Below are positions 37,262 to 45,242 of a stretch of DNA of 64,000 nt, piece after piece. Source of the DNA: Clostridium sp. DL-VIII (GTDB lineage: Bacteria; Bacillota; Clostridia; Clostridiales; Clostridiaceae); assembly GCF_000230835.1 (NCBI RefSeq), contig NZ_CM001240.1:155001-219000 (forward strand). The letters are read 5' to 3'. The position numbers and the translations under genes were made by a program. The notes below the pieces were generated by a model. The model had not been told where the DNA came from and ran no database searches. It saw only the letters and a list, made by a program, of their open reading frames with translations. Numbering within the stretch: the stretch's first letter is position 1; each line of letters begins with the position of its first letter.

Positions 37262-37470
37262 ACGTAAATCTTTATATTAACAGAATTTACATCAGCCTTC
37301 TTCTAGAAAGAAAATAAGAAAGAGAACCGCCTCCATCTGGGTTTGGTTCTCCTCCATTGCTTAGATACATTATTAAATTATAATTTATACTAATCTCTAT
37401 TAGTTCAATTTCTCTAGCTTTGGTTATAGTTTTTGTGGAAATTAACATAAATCATGTTATTTTGTTTAAT
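37262..37470 (-). pseudogene. Recombinase 3'-end stub 3
   Basis: About 200 bases alignable to the recombinase 3' end (AATCTTTATATT-ACAGAATTTAC, a decayed GAGAACC...GGTTCTCCTCCATT repeat, then ATACATTATTAAATTATAATTTAT). The most diverged of the four copies and with frame-breaking changes, so probably the oldest. Confidence 0.75.
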
Positions 37471-37511
37471 ATTCAATTACATCTTTGATATCAATGTGCT
37501 GAACTAAAATA

Positions 37512-38855
37512 CTAATCTTCTTTATAGCCAATTATTTTCACCTTACTATTTTTAATATCAACTATACCGTTTGTAACTTCTCTGTCTATATCCGTTGGTA
37601 TATATACTGTAATTTCGTCTAAAGGTTGCAATACTAAAGCTTCTACATACCATCCCTCCTTTATAGTAATTTTTTCATTTTTTTCTTCTTTCATACATAA
37701 CTCTATATTGAATTCTTCTATCTTCATTCTGTATCTTTTATTATTAATTAAATTAATTTTAAATATTATATTTGTAGAAGATTTATTTTTAATTACGGTT
37801 ATACCGAATATCTTACCCTTTATATCATCTAATTCATTAGCTTGATTTTTTACAAGTTCAATGAATTTCTCCTTGTTTCTATGCCAAGCTTCCTTATTGT
37901 CTTTATTTTTTTTACCTAAAAACTCCTCAATATGGTCTTTCAATGTTTCTAATTTAATTCCTACATTTTTATCATTAAGGTCAATTGCAGCTTGAGTAGC
38001 ATTTATTACACCCTCTATATTATTATAGCTATATGGTGGAATTATAATAGGAATATACTTATTTGCCACACTTACCCACGCAGCACCTGTTTCTGCAAGG
38101 CATATTTTACTCTGGTAAAATTCTCGTGATATCATAAATATAACCATAAGTTCATTATTATTAAATTCTTGATTTATCCTTTGAAAACAATCTTGTAAAA
38201 AGTCAACGCCAGTTTCTTCATAAGAACTATAATATATCTCATCATTCGTTATACCCATTGCTTTTAAAAGTTCTACGAATTCATCTGTTATATTCCTATT
38301 TTTAGAACTATGACTTATAAATAGTTTTTTTTTCTTATGAACAAGAGTTTTTTTTGATATTCCTATATTAGCCGTTTGTTCTACTGCTAATTCATCATGT
38401 CCATGGACTGTAAATACTTTACTCTTATCTACAATAGATTTACTATTTCCCAAATAATTTTCTAAATTAATTGACATTCTATTTTTATTTAACCAATACT
38501 TAAGTTTTTCTTTTGTTGAAATAGCAATTATCTTACTATCTCCTATATTTTCAAATCCATATAATAATTCGCTTCTTTTATTAGAACTAGAAATAGAATC
38601 ATACTCGATTATAAACTTTTCTCCAATAATCTCTATACTTTTTATTTTTATAAAATAAAAATCAAGATGTTTGTAATTTATAACATAATAACCTATACCA
38701 TACATAGGCTTTCCATTTAACTTTTTCCATTTATCAAATATTTCATTATATGTATCTTCATAATAATGAGTTATAGTATAGTATGTTCCAGTATTTTTTG
38801 ACCAATCAGCTCTCTTAATATCCATTGTTCCAAATAAAATAATATCTTCTTCCAT
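37512..38855 (-). CDS. TIR-domain protein, probable NADase defence effector, cargo module C
   Basis: A 447-residue protein. Residues 1-140 form an unrecognised N-terminal domain. At 146-164 there is a short VFTVHGHDELAVEQTA segment that looks like the start of a CAP12/Pycsar-type TIR (PF10137), then a canonical TIR domain from about 176: KLFISHSSKNRNITDEF, a BB-loop-like EETG, MVIFMISREFYQSKICLAETGAAW with the expected catalytic Glu at about 255, and IIIPP. Residues about 340-447 are beta-rich. Family knowledge: bacterial TIR proteins often degrade NAD+ in abortive phage defence. Single gene between recombinase stub 3 and the intact recombinase. Confidence 0.85.
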   Translation of the reverse strand: MEEDIILFGTMDIKRADWSKNTGTYYTITHYYEDTYNEIFDKWKKLNGKPMYGIGYYVINYKHLDFYFIKIKSIEIIGEKFIIEYDSISSSNKRSELLYGFENIGDSKIIAISTKEKLKYWLNKNRMSINLENYLGNSKSIVDKSKVFTVHGHDELAVEQTANIGISKKTLVHKKKKLFISHSSKNRNITDEFVELLKAMGITNDEIYYSSYEETGVDFLQDCFQRINQEFNNNELMVIFMISREFYQSKICLAETGAAWVSVANKYIPIIIPPYSYNNIEGVINATQAAIDLNDKNVGIKLETLKDHIEEFLGKKNKDNKEAWHRNKEKFIELVKNQANELDDIKGKIFGITVIKNKSSTNIIFKINLINNKRYRMKIEEFNIELCMKEEKNEKITIKEGWYVEALVLQPLDEITVYIPTDIDREVTNGIVDIKNSKVKIIGYKED

Positions 38856-38910
38856 ACCTAAACCTCTCTTTACATTTTTAGTATATTATATCATGACTAC
38901 ATTATTAAGT

Positions 38911-40581
38911 TTAGATACAAATCTTTATATTCACAGGATCTATCATTAACTTTCTTCTGGAAACAAAATAAGAAGGAGAACCTCCTCCAGTTTCATCTGG
39001 ATTTGGTTCTCCTCCATTACTTAGGTAACTTATTAAGTTATCATTTATATTAAGCTCTATTGATTCTATATCTCTAGTCTTGTTTATGGTTATTCTTGAA
39101 ATCAGCATGTGCAGTAGTCTCTTTTGTTGTTCTCTTGATGGCAACTCTGATAGCATCTTACTGACGCTTGACAGTATCTCTCTTACAAACTCATACGAAA
39201 CCTCCTGTACCCCATCATCTAGGATGTTGCTTTTTAGGTTATTTACCTCCTGTTCGAGCATTTCTTCTCTAGATGATATTTCTGACATTCTATCTGAGAA
39301 GTCTTTTTTAGTTATTATGTCCTCTTCATAGGCTTCAAACACCTTTTTCTTCTTAGCTTCTAGTTTATCCAATTCCTTCAAAATCTTTTCTAGTTCGTCT
39401 TTTGAAGGGTCTATCATTGCTTTTCTAGTTGAATTTATGTTTACAACTATATCTTTGATTAACTTATCATTATTTAGTAGTTCTGATAGCTTACCAAACA
39501 CATACTCATTAGCTTTATCAACATTGATTGAATTACTATGGCAGACCGCAGTTCCTTTATTCTTCCAAGCACCACAACAGTAGTACTCTATCCTATGTCT
39601 TGTCCCATCTTTTCTTGCTTTAGAACTTCTAGAAATCACCATTCCTTCTCCACATACTGGACACCTTAGTATACCTGTTAGTGGAAATTCTCCGTCATAT
39701 ATTCTAGATGGCTTACCTTTGTTTGTTTCTATTTGCTTCTGAACTTTATCCCAAAGCTCTTGGCCTATTATAGGCTTATGAATTCCATCTACTATTAATG
39801 GATTAGAATTCTTATTTCTTCTTCTCTTTTCACTCCAATTAGGTCTTACATTATATCTAATCTTTCCTATATATATGGGATTCATTAGTATATCTTTTAT
39901 TGAACCTACTGAAAATGGTTTGCCCTTTTTAGTTGTATGCCCAAACTTATTTATATAGGTAGTTATAGCCTTATAACCATTACCTTGTGAATACATAGTA
40001 AAAATAATTCTTACAACTTCCGCTTCTTTCTCATTGATTATGAGCTCTGTATCTCTTCTTTTCTTGTTGGTTGAATTTTCTCTTTCCTTTACATCATATC
40101 CAAAAACAATTCCTCCATTCCATCTGCCTTCCCTAGCTCTAGCCATCATTCCCATCTTTACGTTTTGAGCTATTGTTCCTCTCTCAAATTCACCTATTAA
40201 TGCCATCATCTGAAATTGCATTTTTCCCGATGGTGTAGTGGTATCAAATGGCTCTGTTGCTGACTTAAACGTAATATTACACTCTTCGAATAAATCTACA
40301 ATATTTAATACATCTTTAAGACTTCTACTTATACGATTCATTTTCCATACTAGAACACTATCAAATTTCCCCTCTTCTGCATCCTTTAATAGTTCTTTTA
40401 ATGCAGGTCTATTTTTTATATTCTTTCCGCTTATCCCCTCATCCGCATACACCTTATATATGGTATCTCCATGCTTAATACATTCATCACTGAGAATACG
40501 TTTTTGCTCTCCAATACTGTAACCTTCTTCTGCCTGCTCTGGTGTACTAACTCTACAATATAGTGCTACTATTTTGGACAT
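38911..40581 (-). CDS. Large serine recombinase of the rlmH cassette
   Basis: A 556-residue Ccr-like serine integrase. Catalytic domain: ALYCRVSTPEQAEEGYS with nucleophile S12, plus VWKMNRISRSLKD. A recombinase domain (GIVFGYDV ... GSIKDILMNPIYIGKIRYN) and a zinc ribbon CPVCGEG ... YYCCGAWKNKGTAVC (about 310-345) follow, then a coiled-coil region (LEKILKELDKLEAKKKKVFEAYEED). Expected to insert and excise the cassette at rlmH. Its start overlaps a 40-aa gene by 13 bases. Three decayed copies of its 3' end lie to the left. Confidence 0.93.
   Translation of the reverse strand: MSKIVALYCRVSTPEQAEEGYSIGEQKRILSDECIKHGDTIYKVYADEGISGKNIKNRPALKELLKDAEEGKFDSVLVWKMNRISRSLKDVLNIVDLFEECNITFKSATEPFDTTTPSGKMQFQMMALIGEFERGTIAQNVKMGMMARAREGRWNGGIVFGYDVKERENSTNKKRRDTELIINEKEAEVVRIIFTMYSQGNGYKAITTYINKFGHTTKKGKPFSVGSIKDILMNPIYIGKIRYNVRPNWSEKRRRNKNSNPLIVDGIHKPIIGQELWDKVQKQIETNKGKPSRIYDGEFPLTGILRCPVCGEGMVISRSSKARKDGTRHRIEYYCCGAWKNKGTAVCHSNSINVDKANEYVFGKLSELLNNDKLIKDIVVNINSTRKAMIDPSKDELEKILKELDKLEAKKKKVFEAYEEDIITKKDFSDRMSEISSREEMLEQEVNNLKSNILDDGVQEVSYEFVREILSSVSKMLSELPSREQQKRLLHMLISRITINKTRDIESIELNINDNLISYLSNGGEPNPDETGGGSPSYFVSRRKLMIDPVNIKICI
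38971..39016. repeat. Inverted repeat within the recombinase 3' end
   Basis: AAGGAGAACCtcctccag...ctggatttGGTTCTCCTCC: outer arms GGAGAACC/GGTTCTCC and inner arms TCCAG/CTGGA. It encodes a Gly/Pro-rich stretch near the C-terminus. The same element is present in stubs 1 and 3 and collapsed in stub 2. Confidence 0.6.
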
Positions 40582-40691
40582 CTTTCCTCCACATCCTTAC
40601 TATCAAATTTCTTGATACTAGCTTTAAGGATGATTTCAGATATCACCTCAATTATTTCATTTATAGTTGCCTCTTCCCTTTTGTTTTCCAT
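40569..40691 (-). CDS. Small protein (40 aa) coupled to the recombinase gene
   Basis: ATG at 40691, stop at 40569, overlapping the recombinase start by 13 bases; the recombinase ribosome site GGAGGAAAG lies inside this frame. The sequence is amphipathic and helical (NEIIEVISEIILKASIKKF). Its upstream site is AGAAAGGATG. Such overlap suggests translational coupling and possibly a recombination-directionality or regulatory role, which is speculation. Family unknown. Confidence 0.55.
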   Translation of the reverse strand: MENKREEATINEIIEVISEIILKASIKKFDSKDVEERCPK

Positions 40692-40777
40692 CTTTATTCA
40701 TCCTTTCTAGTATCCAAATTTATAATATATATTTGATAAATATTTATGATTCATTTGTTGAATATTTGTCTAGTATG

Positions 40778-40808
40778 GAGTCTTGGAATTTTCTGTGTTC
40801 CAAGACTC
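40778..40808 (-). terminator. Terminator of the 138-aa gene
   Basis: GAGTCTTGGAA / TTCCAAGACTC, an 11-bp perfect stem, 12 bases beyond the stop at 40820. Confidence 0.85.
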
Positions 40809-40819
40809 ATCTAGTTGCA

Positions 40820-41236
40820 TTACATATATTCTATTTCTAATGGTTCACTTCCAAGGTAGAATAGGCTTATTACCTCATATTCATGTATTTCAAATACATT
40901 TAGTGCTCTTGTTACTAGATTTATATTAGCTTCAACACATGAGCTTAGTTCTGATATAGTATTTATATGAACATGATTCTCATAGATTATTTTGAGTTCT
41001 ACCGAGCTTTCATTTATGTTTATAGATACATCTACATTCTCATTTTTCATCAAATTGCTAATGTATCTTAGTGCTTTAGTATCTTCCAAACATTCCTTAG
41101 AAACTTTTATTCTAAGACCATAGTTCATTGCTTCATCTTTACTATTGGAATTACCTCTTCCTTGTAGAAATTCAATGCTAGACTTTATGTTATCACCTTC
41201 AAATTTATCATTTACATCTATTCCAAAGTTACACAT
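40820..41236 (-). CDS. Unknown cassette protein (138 aa)
   Basis: Not recognised. An N-terminal low-complexity segment (FLQGRGNSNSKDEAM) is followed by an alpha/beta region (LRIKVSKECLEDTKALRYISNLMKNENVDVSININ). Lies between the recombinase and DUF927 genes with its own terminator, so it is probably a core, not a cargo, gene. Confidence 0.6.
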   Translation of the reverse strand: MCNFGIDVNDKFEGDNIKSSIEFLQGRGNSNSKDEAMNYGLRIKVSKECLEDTKALRYISNLMKNENVDVSININESSVELKIIYENHVHINTISELSSCVEANINLVTRALNVFEIHEYEVISLFYLGSEPLEIEYM

Positions 41237-41274
41237 TACACAAAACTCCTTACCACTTAGGTTTATTTTTATCG

Positions 41275-41299
41275 TCTTGGAGGTTTTATTCCTCCAAGA
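41275..41299 (-). terminator. Terminator of the 185-aa gene
   Basis: TCTTGGAGG / CCTCCAAGA, a 9-bp perfect stem with a TTTTATT loop, 14 bases beyond the stop. Confidence 0.8.
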
Positions 41300-41312
41300 T
41301 TTGTTATTGGCA

Positions 41313-41870
41313 TTATTTGATTTTTACTATTATTACTGGTGAATCTTCGCTAGCAGTATATTGTATGTCACCAAAAGTCATTGATGTTCTGTTAGAAAAA
41401 TCTAACTCAAATGCTTCTGCAATTTCTGTTACCAGAGGTGTTGAGTATACAATTGCTTTTCCGTTGCTATCTTTCACATTAAAGTCATTCTCATTGTTAG
41501 GTAGATTAGCTCCAATTATTACACTTGTATCAGTGAAGGCAAATTGTAATGTGCTTGACTTTCCAAGATGCTCATATCCTTGTTTTGCAATTGTAGCTCT
41601 ATTGCCTGTTTGAGCTTTTATTACTGAGAAACCACCCTTATTAGAAGTTGCTCTTATGATATTTTTAGCCGAACATGGAGTTGCATTCCTTACTATTTCA
41701 GTTACATTGGTTTCGTCTTTTATTGCAATTTCTTCTGTATTTTCCGCTGTAGTTACTTCTAGAACTTGTCCTTCTGTTTCTATTAGTTCTGCTTGTACAG
41801 TTGATTCTTCCATGTTTGCCACTTCCTCATTCATATTATTTTCTGGTTGTATTCTTCTTTTTACTGACAT
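41313..41870 (-). CDS. Unknown cassette protein (185 aa)
   Basis: Not recognised. Residues 1-65 are acidic and disordered-looking (NNMNEEVANMEESTVQAELIE). The C-terminal 120 residues form a beta-rich domain (IIRATSNKGGFSVIKAQTG ... SVIIGANLP ... SPVIIVKIK). Downstream of the DUF927 gene, with a G-run-rich leader between. A single-strand-binding or replication-accessory role would fit the position but is speculative. Confidence 0.6.
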   Translation of the reverse strand: MSVKRRIQPENNMNEEVANMEESTVQAELIETEGQVLEVTTAENTEEIAIKDETNVTEIVRNATPCSAKNIIRATSNKGGFSVIKAQTGNRATIAKQGYEHLGKSSTLQFAFTDTSVIIGANLPNNENDFNVKDSNGKAIVYSTPLVTEIAEAFELDFSNRTSMTFGDIQYTASEDSPVIIVKIK

Positions 41871-41910
41871 ATTACTTCATCCTTTCGATTTTGCTTTCAT
41901 AGTTTCTTAG

Positions 41911-42003
41911 AAGTTCCCCGTATGCCCCTTTTGTTTTTCAAATTCCCCTTTGCTTAGTCCTTATATTGTATAGCGTTGCCCCGCCTTCCCCTATTTCCCC
42001 TAA
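41911..42003 (-). repeat. GGGG-run cluster 1
   Basis: In about 90 bases between the DUF927 and 185-aa genes, the minus strand carries six GGGG runs, three closely spaced as GGGGAAATAGGGGAAGGCGGGG and three more (AAGGGGAA, AAGGGGCATACGGGGAA). This is striking in a strongly AT-rich cassette. Candidate protein-binding iterons or G-quadruplex. A second cluster lies at 46.8-47.0 kb. Confidence 0.6.
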
Positions 42004-43712
42004 CCAACAGGATTTGGATAACTATTTACAACATATTCTCTTAATTCTTCTCTAGATATCTTTAAGATGTATACTGTATCACGCTTACTCTTTGAATTTA
42101 CAGTTACACGATTTGTATTTTTACCAACCTCAGTTATCAAATAGCCCTTTTCTTTCCATTCTTTAATAACGACTTTAACATCCTCATAGTTTAATTCTCT
42201 CAATTGCTTCTCCATTACATTTTTAATCACTGCTACCTTATAGAAGGTTACTTCTGATTCAATCTTGCCCCAACAATCTCTAGGTGTAAAAGCACTATCT
42301 TTGATCTTGAACTTGCTTACGTTTTGATTTATTAGTTGTATAACATCTGTGAAAGCTTTTTCTCCAATATCCCTATCTTCAATGCTTTCAATTTCATTAT
42401 TCACTAGAAACCTCAATACTGCTTCTAAGTCAATATCCAATCCTAAAGCTTCATTAGCTATTTCTCCACCAGTCATAATGATTGCAAATTTATTTGCAAC
42501 TCTATTCTTAAATGGATTATCAGGTATTACTTCTAAACATTTAGCTTTCCAATAATCCCATTTATCATCTATTATGCTAAAGCCTTGATTGAAGATATAT
42601 TTGATAAACTCAACTCCTGCATACCCATAATTTTCACCTATTACAGCTCTTATGTTTTCCGCATTCTTAGCCGATTTAGTCCATTCAACACCTTCAAAAG
42701 TAAAAGCTCTAACTCGTAAGCCACCATTATTGTTAGCTCTCTCAAAAATTGATTGCTCACCTGTTGAAATTATTGTAGTTGCCCATTTAACTGTCTTTCT
42801 TTGAACTATATCTTTTTTAAGACGATATTTATCTTCTCCGCCAGCTATTGTATATATTTCTCCAGACATATCCATATTCTTTATCATTGAAAATTCATCA
42901 AAAACTAGAGGTATTCCAAAATTTCCTCCTAAAGAATTTATTATGGCATTGCTTGTCCCATTCCACGTTCTGAACAATCCTCTATCTTTAGTGTCTGGAA
43001 TACCAAAAGGTGACACTGCTGCTTTGCTTACTGTTGTCTTACCAGATGTGCTTTTTCCTGCTATATGAAATATCAATGTATCTGTATGTTTATTTATACT
43101 ATACAAATACCCTACTATCGGAGCTGAGAATCCTATACACATCATTGCTTCAAGAGGTGTATTTCCTTTTATTTCAGTGTGATACATATTGGTCCATGCT
43201 TCAAGAGTCCCACTACAGGATAAATTGAATGTTGGATCATCTAAGTTATTAATAGCTTTAATATTAGGATTATTTGTAACTAATTCATTTAGCCTAAATT
43301 CTAAGCTTCGGCTACTATCAAAATGCCACCCCACATTGTTGTAAATGTATTCATGCCCAACTAACTTCAATTGTTTTAGCAAATGTCTTCCTAGAAATTT
43401 TTCATCTTCTGGTGGTATGTCTACGCCATATTTCAATAATTCTGGTAACTTATTTGCTCTAAGCATTTCCATAGTAACGTTTATAGTATTGTATGTACCT
43501 TGATATTTATAGAGAAGACTTATATATGCTTCCTTAGTATCTATATTTGCAATAGTTTTTTCAATGACAATAGGTTCACACATTTTTACATCTTGGACTT
43601 TGCCATCTACATTCATTGGCCAATACAATCCGTTGTCATTTAAAGTAAATTTTCCAAATTTGTATTCTTTTCCGCTCATTAACGATTGTGAATTTATTAC
43701 TAGTACTCCCAT
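42000..43712 (-). CDS. DUF927-domain helicase-like ATPase (Cch-like)
   Basis: A 570-residue protein. Walker A is IAGKSTSGKTTVSKAA (about 217-232), Walker B is IPLVFDEFSMIKN (about 267-279), and the DUF927 blocks LSCSGTLEAW and RTWNGTSNAIINSLGGNFG are clear. The N-terminal 120 residues may be a DNA- or primer-binding region and the C-terminus looks like a winged helix (VVIKEWKEKGYLITEVGKNTNRV). Related DUF927 proteins in staphylococcal SCC elements (Cch) are MCM-like helicases. Likely supports replication of the excised cassette (inference). Confidence 0.85.
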   Translation of the reverse strand: MGVLVINSQSLMSGKEYKFGKFTLNDNGLYWPMNVDGKVQDVKMCEPIVIEKTIANIDTKEAYISLLYKYQGTYNTINVTMEMLRANKLPELLKYGVDIPPEDEKFLGRHLLKQLKLVGHEYIYNNVGWHFDSSRSLEFRLNELVTNNPNIKAINNLDDPTFNLSCSGTLEAWTNMYHTEIKGNTPLEAMMCIGFSAPIVGYLYSINKHTDTLIFHIAGKSTSGKTTVSKAAVSPFGIPDTKDRGLFRTWNGTSNAIINSLGGNFGIPLVFDEFSMIKNMDMSGEIYTIAGGEDKYRLKKDIVQRKTVKWATTIISTGEQSIFERANNNGGLRVRAFTFEGVEWTKSAKNAENIRAVIGENYGYAGVEFIKYIFNQGFSIIDDKWDYWKAKCLEVIPDNPFKNRVANKFAIIMTGGEIANEALGLDIDLEAVLRFLVNNEIESIEDRDIGEKAFTDVIQLINQNVSKFKIKDSAFTPRDCWGKIESEVTFYKVAVIKNVMEKQLRELNYEDVKVVIKEWKEKGYLITEVGKNTNRVTVNSKSKRDTVYILKISREELREYVVNSYPNPVG

Positions 43713-43753
43713 ATCTCCTTTGTCTCCTCACATTACAAATTCGTATATGGAAT

Positions 43754-43781
43754 GTGATATAACCTAGAAAGGCTATATCAC
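43754..43781 (-). terminator. Hairpin between 160-aa and DUF927 genes
   Basis: GTGATATAaCCT-AGAA-AGGcTATATCAC: a near-perfect 12-bp stem with tetraloop 40 bases before the DUF927 start. A terminator or an attenuator. Confidence 0.6.
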
Positions 43782-43798
43782 CTTCCTAAGTCATATTT

Positions 43799-44281
43799 CT
43801 AATACTCATATTCTTCAATGCTATTATCTACATTTTGAAGTTCAACAGTATCATTACAGCCATCCTCTAATTCATCAACACTAAAAATATCTACGATATT
43901 AGAAAATGTTCCTGCATCTGTTGTAACATTTTTAATTTCAATTCCAACTTCCTTACCAATTACGTCTTTTGGAGTAACATTATCAATTCTACCTACAGCT
44001 GTAATAAATAGTTTATAAATTTGCTGATTGGGATGATTTATTAATAGAAAATTATTTAATAATGTTTTTAATGTTCCATTATTCATATAAATTTCAAAAC
44101 CCACTTTTGCTCTCGGTATGGTACCTGTTGCTGTATTTACTGGTGTGGTACCTTCAAAACTTATTATTTTTGCTTTTCCTACACCATTTTCTAAATTACT
44201 AACAACTTTTTTTAATACAATAGCTGTTTGCTCACTAATTATTGGTGTTGGTCCTTTTACTCTATTTACTTTTTTAACCAC
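43799..44281 (-). CDS. Unknown cassette protein (160 aa), upstream of DUF927 gene
   Basis: Not recognised. A basic N-terminus (VKKVNRVKGPTP), a central alpha/beta region and an acidic tail (DELEDGCNDTVELQNVDNSIEEYEY). The beta strands plus acidic tail are reminiscent of OB-fold single-strand-binding proteins, but I see no defining motif. Position directly before the helicase-like gene suggests a replication role (inference). Ribosome site TAGGAGGT. Confidence 0.6.
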   Translation of the reverse strand: MVKKVNRVKGPTPIISEQTAIVLKKVVSNLENGVGKAKIISFEGTTPVNTATGTIPRAKVGFEIYMNNGTLKTLLNNFLLINHPNQQIYKLFITAVGRIDNVTPKDVIGKEVGIEIKNVTTDAGTFSNIVDIFSVDELEDGCNDTVELQNVDNSIEEYEY

Positions 44282-44440
44282 ATTAGTACCTCCTAAAAAA
44301 TTAATTTAGGAAAGACGTCTTTCACTTTTTATTCATTACTGTTCACCGGTAATATATTTATCTCATATAACTCATTCTTTGTAAATTTACTCTACACACC
44401 GTGAGATGCGGTTACAGCAAATAATTAAAATCTAAAAATT

Positions 44441-44560
44441 CTAGTAAATGTTTACACAAAAATCTTGATAATTTTTTTCCATTGCTGACCAATCGAAAAA
44501 AGGTGCATCAGCCAAATTAACCTTTCCTCCATAGCTCTCATTTACTTTAAAATGCTCCAT
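44441..44560 (-). CDS. Possible small protein (39 aa)
   Basis: ATG at 44560 to stop at 44441, protein-like composition (GGKVNLADAPFFDWSAMEKNY), but no good ribosome site. May be the tail of a lost gene. The surrounding 44,282-44,576 shows nothing else. Confidence 0.3.
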   Translation of the reverse strand: MEHFKVNESYGGKVNLADAPFFDWSAMEKNYQDFCVNIY

Positions 44561-44576
44561 TTTTGAAATTTTAATC

Positions 44577-44602
44577 AAAAAAAGATAGGAATCCTATCTT
44601 TT
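44577..44602. terminator. Terminator
   Basis: AAAAAAAGATAGGA / TCCTATCTTTT stem, just after the stop of the 47-aa gene on the minus strand. Confidence 0.75.
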
Positions 44603-44610
44603 CTTATATC

Positions 44611-44754
44611 TTATAGGAATTTTCTTACAAACTCCTCTGTTACTCCTTCAAACATATCCATTACAGTTCCTATAATCTCATTTTCTGAAAGTCCGCTTTT
44701 AATCAAATCTAAAATTAAAATTGCTATCTGTATTATTATAACTATATTCTTCAT
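44611..44754 (-). CDS. Small protein (47 aa) with hydrophobic N-terminus
   Basis: ATG at 44754 preceded by AGGAGCTG. Residues 4-18 are strongly hydrophobic (IVIIIQIAILILDLI), the rest is acidic (SENEIIGTVMDMFEGVTEEF). It has its own terminator. Could be a small membrane or toxin-like peptide. Family unknown. Confidence 0.55.
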   Translation of the reverse strand: MKNIVIIIQIAILILDLIKSGLSENEIIGTVMDMFEGVTEEFVRKFL

Positions 44755-44788
44755 CTTTTCAGCTCCTATTGATATATTTTCTTAATGC

Positions 44789-44826
44789 AAAAGAACCCTT
44801 TAAGATTTATCCTAAAGAGTTCTTTT
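44789..44826. terminator. Stem-loop between small genes
   Basis: AAAAGAACcCTTTA / TAAAGaGTTCTTTT with T-rich flank. Lies between the 47-aa gene and the choline-binding-type gene. Confidence 0.7.
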
Positions 44827-45242
44827 ATTTATATAATATATATTTAATTTTACATTAACATTTTCTATTATTCTTGATGTGCTTATCTAAAATACTTTTC
44901 TCTTATAAAAAATGAAGATATAAGATTTTTAGTTGAAATTATCAACCTAATCTTATATCTTTATATTATTTAATCAATATATATTTATATTGTAATTTAA
45001 CCTATAATACTATTTATTATAAGTATTAATTTAATCTATCTATCATTTTACCCCCTTTCCCCCTGATTTGGGTTCTTAATGTATTTATGTTTTCCATCCA
45101 ACTAATGAATTGTTATCTAAAATTTTATTTTTCAAAAAATATTTATTACCTACTAAAGCAAATCTATTCTAGTATAATAAATACGTTTAAGATAGTTTGT
45201 CTTTTATTATCTACATATATTCTCCAAACCTAATTTACATTT
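44827..45242. other. AT-rich intergenic stretch, nothing identified
   Basis: About 415 bases after the choline-binding-type gene. Very AT-rich with one CCCCCTTTCCCCCTGA patch near 45050-45065. No ORF with a credible start. An imperfect inverted repeat AAGATATAAGATTTT / ATCTTATATCTT lies near 44927-44962. Confidence 0.35.

Noticed and set aside
36678..38855. Modules B and C as one multi-gene operon
   Set aside because: Recombinase stub 3 and separate spacing lie between them, so they look like independent insertions.
44827..45242. Origin of replication in the AT-rich stretch after the choline-binding-type gene
   Set aside because: No iterons, DnaA boxes or ordered repeats beyond one imperfect inverted repeat.
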